Assembly: GCF_009901955.1 (NCBI RefSeq)
Contig: NZ_WUTS01000001.1
Span: 3,153,937 to 3,216,533, forward strand
DNA length: 62,597 nt
DNA from: Halomonas icarae
GTDB taxonomy: Bacteria; Pseudomonadota; Gammaproteobacteria; Pseudomonadales; Halomonadaceae
Reading direction: 5' to 3'
Part shown: piece after piece, positions 7,662 through 16,267 of the stretch
How positions within the stretch are numbered: position 1 is the stretch's first letter
Layout: every line of letters starts with the position of its first letter
The notes under the pieces: model-generated
The model's input: only the letters and a program-made list of their open reading frames with translations
What the model was told of the DNA's origin: nothing
The model's database searches: none
Program-made: the position numbers and the translations under genes

Positions 7662-10610
7662 ATGAGCGACTTCACCCCCGGTCAGCGTTGGATCAGCGAC
7701 GGCGAGGCCGAACTCGGCCTAGGCACCATCCTCAACTGTGACCCGCGCAGCGTGACCGTGCTGTTCGGCGCCAGCCAGGAAACCCGCACCTACAGCAGCC
7801 GCCAGGCCCCGCTGACGCGCGTGGCCTTCGGCAGCGGCGACCGCATCCGCGCCGCCGAAGGCTGGACGCTGACCGTCGATGACACCAAGGAGGTCGGCGG
7901 CCTGATCGTCTATATCGGCGAGGACGAACAGGGTGAACTCACCGAACTTTCCGAGGCGCGCCTGGCCGACAGCATGCAGTTCGATCAGGCCCGCGACCGC
8001 CTGCTCACCGGCCAGGTCAACCGCAACGACTGGTTCGACCTGCGCTTTCGCACCCTGCACCACTACCATCGTGTGGAGCAGAACCCGGCGCTGGGCCTTT
8101 CCGGTCCGCGCATCGACCTGATCCCCCACCAGCTCTATATCGCCGATGAGGTGTCGCGCCGTCACGCCCCGCGGGTGCTGCTGGCCGACGAGGTAGGCCT
8201 GGGCAAGACCATCGAGGCGGGGCTGATCCTGCACCGCCTGCTGCTCACCGGCCGCGCCGAGCGCGCCCTGATCCTGGTCCCGGACAGCCTGACCCATCAG
8301 TGGCTGGTGGAGCTGCTGCGCCGCTTCGCCCTCGAGGTGACCCTGCTCGACGAGCAGCAGAGCCAGGCCCATGGCGACACCAACCCGTTCGAGGCCGGCC
8401 AGCTGATCCTGGCCAGCCAGGACTGGCTGTTCGCCAATCCTCACCGTCAGGCTCAGGCCCAGGCCTGCACCTGGGACCTGCTGATCGTCGACGAGGCCCA
8501 TCATCTCGACTGGAGCGCGGAGCAGGTCGGCACCGGCTACGCCTGCGTGGAACGGCTGGCCGCCGAGAGCGAGGGCCTGCTGCTGCTGACCGCCACCCCG
8601 GAGCAGATGGGCATCGAGAGCCACTTCGCCCGCCTGCGCCTGCTCGACCCGGGTCGCTATCACAGCCTGGCGGCCTTCCGTGAGGAGGAGACCCACTATG
8701 TGGCGGTGGCCGAGGCGATCGACGCCCTGGAGCGCCTGCCCGGCGGCGACGAGGAGCGCGAGCGGGTCGCCGCGGTGATCGACGAACCCGACAGCCTGGC
8801 ACTGCTTGCCACCCTGGCCAACCCCGAGGCCGACGCCACCCAACGCGATGCCGCTCGCGACCAGCTCCGCGACCAGCTGCTCGACCGTCACGGCACCGGC
8901 CGGGTGATGTTTCGCAACAGCCGGCGCCACGTGGGGGGCTTCCCCGAGCGCCGCCTGCATGTGACGGAGCTTGCCCCCCCGGCCGCCTATCGGCGCGTGC
9001 TGCGCAAGCTGGGCCGAGACGAGGAGTACCTCGACGACCTGCTGATCGAGACCGGCCTCGACCACCCCGAGGTGCTGATCTACCTGGACGCCATGTACCG
9101 CGCCCTCTCCGACGATCCGCTCAACGGCGAGCCCTGGTGGCAGATCGACCCGCGGGTCAACTGGCTGCTGGAGCGCCTGGCCGATGACGGCGAAGGCGGG
9201 CTGGCCGGTGACAAGGTGCTGGTGATAGCCCACGAACGGGAGACCGCCGAGGGCCTGGCCGAGGCCCTGCGCGTGCTGGGTGGCTACCATGCCCCGGTGT
9301 TCCACGAAGGGCTCTCGCTGGTGGAGCGCGACCGCGCCGCCGCCGCCTTCGCCGACGAGGAGGAGGGCTGCCAGGTGCTGGTGTGCTCCGAGATCGGCTC
9401 CGAGGGTCGCAACTTCCAGTTCTGCCGCCACCTGGTGATGTTCGACCTGCCGCTGCACCCCGACCAGCTGGAGCAGCGCATCGGCCGCCTGGATCGTATC
9501 GGCCAGCGCCACGCCATCGAGATTCACGTGCCGGTCTTCGAGGCCAGTCCCGGCGAGAAGCTGCTGCGCTGGTACCGCGACGGCATGGACGCGTTCAGCG
9601 CGCCCCACGGCATCGGCAGCGAGATCTTCGACGCCTTCGGCGACCCCCTGGCCGATGCCCTGCTCGACGACGACTCCCTCGAGGAGGTCATCGAGGAGAC
9701 CCGGGCGCTGTTCGAGAGCCGCCTGGCCGAGCGCGATGCCGGTCGCAACCGCCTGCTGGAGCTCAACGCCTGCCGGCACGAGCGTGCCGAGGCGGTGGCC
9801 GCGGCGATCGGCGAGCTGGATGAGGACCGCGCCCTGCGCCGCTATCTGGATCTGGCCCTGGATATCTTCGGCGTCGACAACCAGGACCTGGGTGGCGATA
9901 TCCAGCACCTGGTGGCCGGCCCGCAGATGCTCGACGGCCTGCCGGGGCTGGCCAAGGGCGAGGAGGGCTTTTCCGCCACCCTATCGCGCTCGCGGGCGCT
10001 GGCCCGTGACGATGTCCAGCGACTCTCCTGGGAGCATCCGGTGGTGCGCGAGATGATGGGGCGCATCCTCGACGGCAGCATGGGCAATACCGCGCTGGCG
10101 CTGCTCCGGCATCCGTCACTGCCGCCCGGTCGGGTGATGGTGGAGCTGATCTATCGCACCCACTGCCCGGCCCCAAGGAAGCTGCATCTCAACCGCTTCC
10201 TGCCGCCCACCGCGGTGCGCGTGCTGCTGGATGAGTCCGGCGCCAACCTGACCGACAAGATCTCCTTCACGGGGCTCTCGAAGAACCTGCAGAAGGTCAA
10301 GAAGGCGATGGCTCGAGATCTGATCCGCAGCCGCCTGGAGGTGCTGCGCGAGCTGCTCGACCGAGGCGAGGGGGAAGCGGCTCGCGAGCTGCCCTCCATC
10401 GTCGAGGCCGCCCAGGGTCGCATGCGCGAGGAGCTTGACGGAGAGCTGGCGCGGCTGACCGCCCTGGCACGGCGTAACCCGGCGGTTCGCGAGGAAGAGC
10501 TGGCCGCGCTACGCGACGAGCGCGCCGCCCTGGACGAGGCCATCGAGGGGGCGCGGCTGCGCCTGGACGCGGTGCGGGTCATCGTGACGGTGGGGGAAGA
10601 AACCCGCTAG
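7662..10610 (+). CDS. rapA: RNA polymerase-associated ATPase RapA
   Basis: A 982-residue SWI2/SNF2 ATPase, close to the 968 residues of E. coli RapA. The N-terminal Tudor-like region (about 1-110) is followed by RecA-like lobe 1 with Walker A DEVGLGKT (176-183) and DEAH (277-280), then lobe 2 with the motif VI sequence QRIGRLDRIGQR, and a long C-terminal region unique to RapA. The family binds RNA polymerase and promotes recycling of stalled or post-termination polymerase. The ATG at 7662 gives the conserved start MSDFTPGQRW and is preceded by a GAGG site. Its stop overlaps that of the convergent epimerase gene. Confidence 0.97.
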   Translation: MSDFTPGQRWISDGEAELGLGTILNCDPRSVTVLFGASQETRTYSSRQAPLTRVAFGSGDRIRAAEGWTLTVDDTKEVGGLIVYIGEDEQGELTELSEARLADSMQFDQARDRLLTGQVNRNDWFDLRFRTLHHYHRVEQNPALGLSGPRIDLIPHQLYIADEVSRRHAPRVLLADEVGLGKTIEAGLILHRLLLTGRAERALILVPDSLTHQWLVELLRRFALEVTLLDEQQSQAHGDTNPFEAGQLILASQDWLFANPHRQAQAQACTWDLLIVDEAHHLDWSAEQVGTGYACVERLAAESEGLLLLTATPEQMGIESHFARLRLLDPGRYHSLAAFREEETHYVAVAEAIDALERLPGGDEERERVAAVIDEPDSLALLATLANPEADATQRDAARDQLRDQLLDRHGTGRVMFRNSRRHVGGFPERRLHVTELAPPAAYRRVLRKLGRDEEYLDDLLIETGLDHPEVLIYLDAMYRALSDDPLNGEPWWQIDPRVNWLLERLADDGEGGLAGDKVLVIAHERETAEGLAEALRVLGGYHAPVFHEGLSLVERDRAAAAFADEEEGCQVLVCSEIGSEGRNFQFCRHLVMFDLPLHPDQLEQRIGRLDRIGQRHAIEIHVPVFEASPGEKLLRWYRDGMDAFSAPHGIGSEIFDAFGDPLADALLDDDSLEEVIEETRALFESRLAERDAGRNRLLELNACRHERAEAVAAAIGELDEDRALRRYLDLALDIFGVDNQDLGGDIQHLVAGPQMLDGLPGLAKGEEGFSATLSRSRALARDDVQRLSWEHPVVREMMGRILDGSMGNTALALLRHPSLPPGRVMVELIYRTHCPAPRKLHLNRFLPPTAVRVLLDESGANLTDKISFTGLSKNLQKVKKAMARDLIRSRLEVLRELLDRGEGEAARELPSIVEAAQGRMREELDGELARLTALARRNPAVREEELAALRDERAALDEAIEGARLRLDAVRVIVTVGEETR

Positions 10611-11512
10611 GCCAGGATGTCGGCCAGGGCCTCCTCCAGCGTCTCGAACCGGAACTCGAAGCCGGCCTCGAGGAGCCGGCCCGGGCGCATATCGGCGCCG
10701 GTCAACAGCAGTCGCGCCATCTCGCCGAAGGCGGTCTGAAGCACGATGGCGGGCACCGGGAAGATCGCCGGACGCTTCAGCTGGCCGGCCAGGGCGCGGG
10801 TGAACTCGGCGTTGGTGACCGGGTGCGGGGCGCTGCCGTTGAAGGCCCCCTCCAGCTCATCACGTTCGATCAGGAAGAGAATGGCGCGCACCAGATCCTC
10901 GCGGTGGATCCAGGGCATGTACTGCCTGCCGCTGCCGAAGCGCCCGCCCAGCCCCAGCCTGAAGGGGGGCAGCATCTTGGCCAGGCTGCCGCCGCCCTGG
11001 TCCAGCACCAGGCCGGTACGCAGCAGGGCGACCCGCACTCCAAACGCCTCGGCCTCGAGGGCGGCTTCCTCCCAGCGACGACAGAGACGGTGGGCGAACT
11101 CATCGTGGGGTGGGGTCTCCTCGGTCACTTCACGATCGCCCTGGTCGCCGTAATAGCCCATCGCCGACCCCGACACCATGACGCGAGGTACCCGGGTGTC
11201 GGTCTGTTGCAGCTGCTCACAGAGCCCCACCAGTTCACGGGTGGCGTTGAGGCGCGAGTCGATCAGCTTCTCCTTCTGGTCGTGACTCCAGCGTTTGGCG
11301 GCGATCGGCTCGCCCGCCAGATTGACCAGGACGTCGGGGGGGGCATCGACGAAGTCCAGCGCCGAGCGGCGTATATCCACCGTATCGGGCAGGCGGCCTC
11401 GCGCCGACTCGGGATCTCGCGAGACCACCTGCACCCGGTGCCCCGCTTCGGTCAGCCGCTGGCACAGTCGCTGGCCCACGAACCCACTTCCTCCGGTAAT
11501 CAGCACGCGCAT
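10607..11512 (-). CDS. yfcH: YfcH/TIGR01777-family NAD(P)-binding epimerase-like protein
   Basis: A 301-residue extended SDR protein. The N-terminal dinucleotide motif GGSGFVGQRL (7-16) starts a Rossmann fold, and MVSGSAMGYYGDQGD carries the active-site region with its Tyr. The last 45 residues match the DUF1731 tail typical of this family (MRPGRLLEAGFEF). E. coli YfcH belongs here and its substrate is unknown. The gene converges on rapA with the two stop codons sharing the tetranucleotide CTAG. It is divergent from the photolyase operon and may share the control region between them. An AGGAGG ribosome site precedes the start. Confidence 0.9.
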   Translation of the reverse strand: MRVLITGGSGFVGQRLCQRLTEAGHRVQVVSRDPESARGRLPDTVDIRRSALDFVDAPPDVLVNLAGEPIAAKRWSHDQKEKLIDSRLNATRELVGLCEQLQQTDTRVPRVMVSGSAMGYYGDQGDREVTEETPPHDEFAHRLCRRWEEAALEAEAFGVRVALLRTGLVLDQGGGSLAKMLPPFRLGLGGRFGSGRQYMPWIHREDLVRAILFLIERDELEGAFNGSAPHPVTNAEFTRALAGQLKRPAIFPVPAIVLQTAFGEMARLLLTGADMRPGRLLEAGFEFRFETLEEALADILA

Positions 11513-11540
11513 CCGAACCTCCTGATAAGCCGTGATGAGT

Positions 11541-11557
11541 TATACAGCTGTTGTACA
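11541..11557. promoter_or_regulatory. Candidate MerR/LitR-type operator in the divergent promoter region
   Basis: TATACA-N5-TGTACA lies in the 85-bp gap between yfcH and the photolyase operon. The half-sites match the TGTACA-like elements reported for LitR/CarH-class regulators controlling photolyase genes, and their centres are 11 bp apart, one helical turn. On the minus strand the repeat overlaps TATAAC, a possible -10 for yfcH. The short spacer differs from the longer one I recall for Pseudomonas PplR sites. Confidence 0.45.
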
Positions 11558-11597
11558 CTTCTGCTAGTCTAGCGGAAAACCAGCTTGCGAGGGTGTC

Positions 11598-12638
11598 ATG
11601 ACCCAGCCCCAGAACCATACCGCCATCATCGGCGCCGGCATCGCCGGCCTGGCCTGCGCCAGGTCGCTCGCCGCCGCCGGCCGGCCGGTGACCCTGTTCG
11701 ACAAGGGGCGCGGCCCCGGCGGGCGACTGTCGAGCCGCCACCTGCCCCAGGCGACCCTGGACCTCGGCGCCCAGTTCCTCAGCGTGCGCGACGCCACCTT
11801 CGCCGCGGCCGTGGAGGAGTGGCTGGAAGCGGGCTGCCTGGCCGAATGGCCCACCTCGCTATGGTCCGCCACCGATGACGGCTGGCAGCGCCATCGAGAC
11901 GATCTGCGCCGACTGTGCGGCACTCCGTGCATGAGCGCGCTGACTCGTCATCTGGCAACGGGGCTCGAGCTTCACGCCAGGACCCGCATCGAACGCCTCG
12001 AACGCGATTCCCGAGAGTGGTGGCTGGTGGACGCCAAAGGCGGGCGTCACGGCCCCTTCACCCAGGTGGTGATCGCCATCCCCTCGGCCCAGGCCAGGGC
12101 ACTGGTGGCGCCCCACGATACGGCTCTGGCCGCGGCCTGCGCGGCGGTGATCCAGCGCCCCTGCTGGACCGCCTGGGTGCTGTTCGATGCCCCGCTGCCC
12201 ACGCTGCCCGGCGTCGACGATGACTGGCAGGCGGTGCGCCTGCATGCGCCGGCGCTGCGCTTCGCGGTACGCAACCACCTCAAGTCCGGACGCGGCGACC
12301 AGGGCGAGGGCCTTACCCTGCTCGCCAATCTCGAATGGAGCAAGGCACGCCTCGAGGACGGCCCCGAAACCATCGCCGAGGCACTGTTCAACGCCTTCCA
12401 GCGCGGCCTGCCCGGTGATATCACCCTGCCCGAGCCCAGTGCCATGGGCGCTCACCGCTGGCGCTACGCACAGCCCGATGTCTTCGCCTCGGGCGAGGCG
12501 GTCAACGTCGACTACCGTCTAGCCCGCAACGGCCTGGCGCTGTGCGGCGACGGCTGGCGCGGGCCGCGCATCGAGGACGCCTGGCTCTCCGGCCACCATC
12601 TCGGCGATGCCCTGACAGGAGGATCATCCGCAACATGA
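11598..12638 (+). CDS. FAD/NAD(P)-dependent oxidoreductase, renalase-like
   Basis: A 346-residue flavoprotein. The dinucleotide-binding motif GAGIAGLACARSL (12-24) is followed by the second FAD motif FDKGRGPGGRLSSR, typical of the renalase-like branch of amine oxidases. The C-terminal CGDGWRGPRIEDAWLSG closes the FAD domain. Bacterial renalases oxidise mis-reduced NAD(P)H isomers; whether this protein does is unknown. It is the first gene of the photolyase operon: the next start overlaps its stop in ATGA. The GAGGGTG ribosome site and the divergent control region just upstream suggest that the operon promoter serves this gene. Confidence 0.8.
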   Translation: MTQPQNHTAIIGAGIAGLACARSLAAAGRPVTLFDKGRGPGGRLSSRHLPQATLDLGAQFLSVRDATFAAAVEEWLEAGCLAEWPTSLWSATDDGWQRHRDDLRRLCGTPCMSALTRHLATGLELHARTRIERLERDSREWWLVDAKGGRHGPFTQVVIAIPSAQARALVAPHDTALAAACAAVIQRPCWTAWVLFDAPLPTLPGVDDDWQAVRLHAPALRFAVRNHLKSGRGDQGEGLTLLANLEWSKARLEDGPETIAEALFNAFQRGLPGDITLPEPSAMGAHRWRYAQPDVFASGEAVNVDYRLARNGLALCGDGWRGPRIEDAWLSGHHLGDALTGGSSAT

Positions 12639-13558
12639 ACGAGCCGATCCAGCACGGCGGCGACACCCCGCTCTATCCGATTCGCGAGGTGTCGAGGCTT
12701 ACCGGCGTCAATTCCGTGACCCTGCGCGCCTGGGAGCGCCGCTACGCCCTGATCAAGCCGCGTCGCACGCCGAAGGGGCATCGTCTCTATGCCCACGAGG
12801 ATATCGAACGGATCGAGGAGATTCTGCAGTGGCTTAACCGCGGCGTTCCGGTCAGCCAGGTGCGCGAACTGCTCGATCGCCCCGCGCTCGCCGAACCCGA
12901 AGCGCCACTCCCCGACCCCAGCGACTGGAACGCCCAGCGCCGCCGCCTGGTCGACGCCGTGGAGGCCGTGGACCTCGCTCTCCTGGATGGCCTTTACAAC
13001 CAGGCACTGGCGCTCTACCCGGTGGCCACCTGCGTCAACGAGCTGTGGGCTCCGGCACTTCGGGAGCTGGAGGAGCGCTGGGGTGACGAACGCCTTGGCA
13101 ACATCCTGCAGCGCCACATGCTGGAGTCCTTCCTGCGATCACGCATCGGCATGCGTCTCTATCACAGCAATGCCCAACACACAGGGCCAACCCTGCTGGC
13201 CATGCCCCTGCCCGACGACCCCGGGACCCTGTGGCTGCTGCTCGCCACCCTGCTGGCTGGCGACCGCGGCCTGAACGTGACGCTGATTGATGCTGCGCCC
13301 CCCCTGGGTGAACTGCCTTTGGCGGTGGAGCGTCTGGGCGCCAGCGGTGTACTGCTGGCCGGCAGCCACGCCGGGCGCACTGACCTGATTCGTCGCCAGC
13401 TGCCGCGCCTGGCAGAACAGCTCGAGGTCCCACTGGGACTGTGCGGCCCGGTGGCACGTATCCGCCAGGCCGAACTCGACGACAGTGGTGTGGCGGCTCT
13501 GGGTGACGACCTCATCGAGGCGATCACACGCCTGCAGGCCCTGCTGCCCACCACCTGA
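12635..13558 (+). CDS. MerR-family regulator with LitR/CarH-like domain lacking cobalamin ligands
   Basis: A 307-residue regulator. The MerR winged helix is N-terminal (about 13-80, with VNSVTLRAWERRYALIKPRR). A helical bundle (about 100-175) and a Rossmann-like cobalamin-binding-type domain (185-300) follow, as in CarH and LitR. In B12-binding members the bundle carries W-x9-EH; here Trp149 is followed by Gln159-Arg160 instead. The cobalamin His motif, normally PGxxHxxG, reads PGTLWLLL (196-203), so the axial His appears to be Trp200. It is therefore probably a B12-independent, class III LitR-like protein such as Pseudomonas PplR, which answers to a separate LOV photoreceptor. AGGAGG precedes the ATG, which overlaps the previous stop. 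Confidence 0.85.
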   Translation: MNEPIQHGGDTPLYPIREVSRLTGVNSVTLRAWERRYALIKPRRTPKGHRLYAHEDIERIEEILQWLNRGVPVSQVRELLDRPALAEPEAPLPDPSDWNAQRRRLVDAVEAVDLALLDGLYNQALALYPVATCVNELWAPALRELEERWGDERLGNILQRHMLESFLRSRIGMRLYHSNAQHTGPTLLAMPLPDDPGTLWLLLATLLAGDRGLNVTLIDAAPPLGELPLAVERLGASGVLLAGSHAGRTDLIRRQLPRLAEQLEVPLGLCGPVARIRQAELDDSGVAALGDDLIEAITRLQALLPTT

Positions 13559-13568
13559 TGGAGCCGAT

Positions 13569-14984
13569 ATGCCCCCGACCCTGATGTGGTTTCGTAGCGA
13601 CCTGCGTGTCCATGACAACCGTGCCCTGGCCGCCGCCGCACACCGCGGCCCGGTGATCGCCGTCTACCTGCGCGCCCTGCCCCACTGGCAACGCCACGGC
13701 CATGGCGCCAACCAGCTCGACTTCCGCGCCCGCGGCGTGGCGGCCCTCGAGACGGCGCTGCGAGGCCTGGGCATCCCGCTGCTGCATCGCGATATCGACG
13801 ACTTCGACGAGGCCCCGGAATCGCTGCTGACCATCGCCCGCGAGACCGGCGCCGGCAGAGTGCACTTCAATCGCGAGTACCCGGTGGATGAGCTCGCCAG
13901 GGACGCCGCGGTGATCGATGTCTTCCAGGCGGCGGGCCTCGAGGCACAAGGCCATCACGATGCCGTGGCCTTCGCCCCGGGAGAGCTGCTCACCGGCAAG
14001 GGCGACTACTACGGGGTCTTCACCCCCTTCGCACGGGCCTGGCACCGCCAGCTGAGCGCGGAGCGCCTGGCGCTGGCAGACACCCCGCCCCCCCAGGCAT
14101 CCATCGGTATCGAGAGCGACCCGCTGCCCGCTCTTCCGACGCTCGCGGACAGCCCCATCGATGGCCGCCAGTGGCCGGCCGGTGAGGAGGCCGCCGCGGA
14201 TCGCCTGGAGCGCTTCCTGCGCTTCCGTGCTCGCTACTACGCCAACCAGCGCGACTTCCCGGCGATTCGCGGCACCAGCGAGCTTTCACCCTACCTGGCA
14301 CTGGGCATGATCTCCTGGCGCCAGTGTCTTCAGGCGGTGCTCGCCGAGAATGACGGCAGCCTGGCCGAGGGTGATGCGGGCCTGACCGCCTGGGTCAATG
14401 AGCTGGTGTGGCGTGAGTTCTACCGTCATGTGGCGGTGGGCTTTCCTCGTGTATGCCGGCATCGTGCCTTCCAGCGCCATACCGAGGAGCTCGCCTGGCG
14501 CGATGATGACGCTGGCTTTCGCGCCTGGTGCGAGGGCCGCACCGGCTACCCCATCGTCGATGCCGCCATGCGCCAGCTGGTCGCCACCGGCTGGATGCAC
14601 AACCGCCTGCGCATGATCACCGCCATGTTCCTGAGCAAGCACCTGCTGATCGATTGGCGCCGCGGCGAGGCCTTCTTCCTGCGCCACCTGGTGGATGGGG
14701 AGTTCTGCGCCAACAACGGCGGCTGGCAGTGGGCCGCCTCCACCGGCACCGATGCAGCACCCTACTTCCGTATCTTCAATCCCACCACCCAGTCCAAGCG
14801 CTTCGACCCCGACGGCACCTTCCTGGCCGAGTGGCTGCCGGAGCTGGCCGAGCTGCCTGCCAAGGCACGCCATGCCCCGCCCCGTGACCTGCTCGGCGGC
14901 AGCGGCTACCCCTCTCCCATCGTCGACCACAAGGCGGCGCGCCTTCGCGCGCTGGAGGCCTTCAAGGCACTCAAGGCCGACTGA
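13569..14984 (+). CDS. phrB: Deoxyribodipyrimidine (CPD) photolyase, class I
   Basis: A 471-residue photolyase, essentially the length of E. coli PhrB (472). The N-terminal antenna domain begins MPPTLMWFRSDLRVHDN. The FAD/catalytic domain contains the conserved TGYPIVDAAMRQL and MHNRLRM segments and the signature NNGGWQWAASTGTDAAPY. It splits cyclobutane pyrimidine dimers using blue light. It starts 10 bp after the LitR-like regulator with a GGAG ribosome site and is the third gene of the operon. The regulator and photolyase pairing is typical of light-induced photorepair operons. Confidence 0.97.
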   Translation: MPPTLMWFRSDLRVHDNRALAAAAHRGPVIAVYLRALPHWQRHGHGANQLDFRARGVAALETALRGLGIPLLHRDIDDFDEAPESLLTIARETGAGRVHFNREYPVDELARDAAVIDVFQAAGLEAQGHHDAVAFAPGELLTGKGDYYGVFTPFARAWHRQLSAERLALADTPPPQASIGIESDPLPALPTLADSPIDGRQWPAGEEAAADRLERFLRFRARYYANQRDFPAIRGTSELSPYLALGMISWRQCLQAVLAENDGSLAEGDAGLTAWVNELVWREFYRHVAVGFPRVCRHRAFQRHTEELAWRDDDAGFRAWCEGRTGYPIVDAAMRQLVATGWMHNRLRMITAMFLSKHLLIDWRRGEAFFLRHLVDGEFCANNGGWQWAASTGTDAAPYFRIFNPTTQSKRFDPDGTFLAEWLPELAELPAKARHAPPRDLLGGSGYPSPIVDHKAARLRALEAFKALKAD

Positions 14985-14999
14985 ACCAAGGTGTGCCCG

Positions 15000-15440
15000 A
15001 TGTCAGCCGACCCTCAGCTGGAGGCCTTCTGCGCCTTCTTTAAAAATCTAGACAAGAGCTATACAAACAGATTGAGCGAGTTCTATACTCAGGACGTCAT
15101 CTTTCACGACCCGCTTCACCATATCGAGGGTATAGAGTCACTCGAGCGCTACTTCTCTGCCTTGTACAGAAATGTCACCAAATGCCGATTCCGCTTTCAC
15201 AGTCGGCAGCGCCTGGATCGGGAGGCCTTCGTCACCTGGACCATGCACCTGGTGCACCCCCGTCTGGAGAGCGGCCGCGAGATCACGGTGGAAGGATGCT
15301 CCCACCTCGCCTTCGCGGAAGATGACAGCGGACGGATCGCCCGCCATCGCGACTACTTCGATGCCGGTGAACTGCTCTATGAACGGCTCCCCCTGCTGGG
15401 CGGTGCCATCCGACTGATCAAGCGCCAGCTCGACGCCTGA
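15000..15440 (+). CDS. NTF2/SnoaL-like small protein of the photolyase operon
   Basis: A 146-residue protein with the size and opening pattern of the NTF2/SnoaL cone fold (helix with FYTQDVIFHDPLHHIEG). The fold binds small hydrophobic ligands or acts as an isomerase or accessory subunit; no catalytic function can be read here. It sits 15 bp after photolyase. The ATG at 15000 with AAGGTG upstream is preferred over the GTG at 14991, which lies within that site. Similar small proteins occur between photolyase and SDR genes in many proteobacterial stress operons. Confidence 0.75.
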   Translation: MSADPQLEAFCAFFKNLDKSYTNRLSEFYTQDVIFHDPLHHIEGIESLERYFSALYRNVTKCRFRFHSRQRLDREAFVTWTMHLVHPRLESGREITVEGCSHLAFAEDDSGRIARHRDYFDAGELLYERLPLLGGAIRLIKRQLDA

Positions 15441-15481
15441 GGACAACGGCCCCGGGCATGGCAACCACCCCCGGAGGCCCC

Positions 15482-16267
15482 ATGTCCGACTCCCAGCGCA
15501 TCTGGATCACCGGCGCCAGCTCGGGTATCGGCAGCGCCCTGGCCGAACGCCTGCTGGCCCGCGGCGATCGCGTGGCACTCAGCGGCCGCAACACGGCTGC
15601 CCTCGATCAGCTGGCCGCCGGCCGCGCCAACGCCCTGGTACTGCCGCTGGATGTGACCGACCGCGGGGCGGTACGCGACGCCAGTCGGCAACTGGCGGCC
15701 ACCCTGGGCGGCCTCGACCTGGTGATTCTCAATGCCGGCACCTGCGAATATCTCGATGCCCGACACTTCGACGTCGACCTGGTGGAGCGAGTCTTCGCCG
15801 CCAACTTCCACGGCGCCCTCCACTGCATCGATGCCGCCCTGCCACTGCTGCGCCGCGCCCGCATCGAGGGCGGGAATCCGCTGCTCGCCGCCACGTCGAG
15901 TGCCGCGGCCTACCTGCCCCTGCCCCGGGCCGAGGCCTACGGCGCCTCCAAGGCCGCGCTGAGTCACTTCCTGGAGTCGCTGCGTCTGGACCTGGCCGAC
16001 GAAAGGATCGACGTCAGCCTTATCCACCCTGGTTTCGTGCGCACGTCACTCACCGACCGCAATGACTTCCCGATGCCCATGCGGGTGGAGGTCGACCAGG
16101 CCGCCGAAGCGATCCTCGAGGGTATCGCTCGCCGTCGCCTGGACATTCACTTCCCACGCCGCTTTACCCTGCTCGTCAAACTGATGGGCATACTGCCGGC
16201 GCCCCTGCGCTATCGCCTGGGGCGACGCATGACTCGCGCCGAGGCCGTCAAGGAGAACGCCCGATGA
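15482..16267 (+). CDS. Short-chain dehydrogenase/reductase
   Basis: A 261-residue classical SDR. The cofactor motif TGASSGIG is at 10-17, the NAG motif at 84-86, and the catalytic triad is Ser139 or Ser140, Tyr153 and Lys157 (YGASK). The hydrophobic C-terminus may associate with membrane. GGAGG lies 5 bp before the ATG, and the next gene overlaps the stop by ATGA. The substrate is unknown; a lipid hydroxyl or keto group is plausible given the adjacent fatty-acyl methyltransferase. Confidence 0.85.
   Translation: MSDSQRIWITGASSGIGSALAERLLARGDRVALSGRNTAALDQLAAGRANALVLPLDVTDRGAVRDASRQLAATLGGLDLVILNAGTCEYLDARHFDVDLVERVFAANFHGALHCIDAALPLLRRARIEGGNPLLAATSSAAAYLPLPRAEAYGASKAALSHFLESLRLDLADERIDVSLIHPGFVRTSLTDRNDFPMPMRVEVDQAAEAILEGIARRRLDIHFPRRFTLLVKLMGILPAPLRYRLGRRMTRAEAVKENAR

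Noticed and set aside
7719..9908. 729-codon minus-strand frame inside rapA
   Set aside because: Shadow of the rapA reading frame; the product is low-complexity and unlike any protein.
12542..12634. Earlier start for the LitR-like regulator
   Set aside because: It would run into the flavoprotein gene; the ATG at 12635 has AGGAGG and gives the MerR N-terminus.
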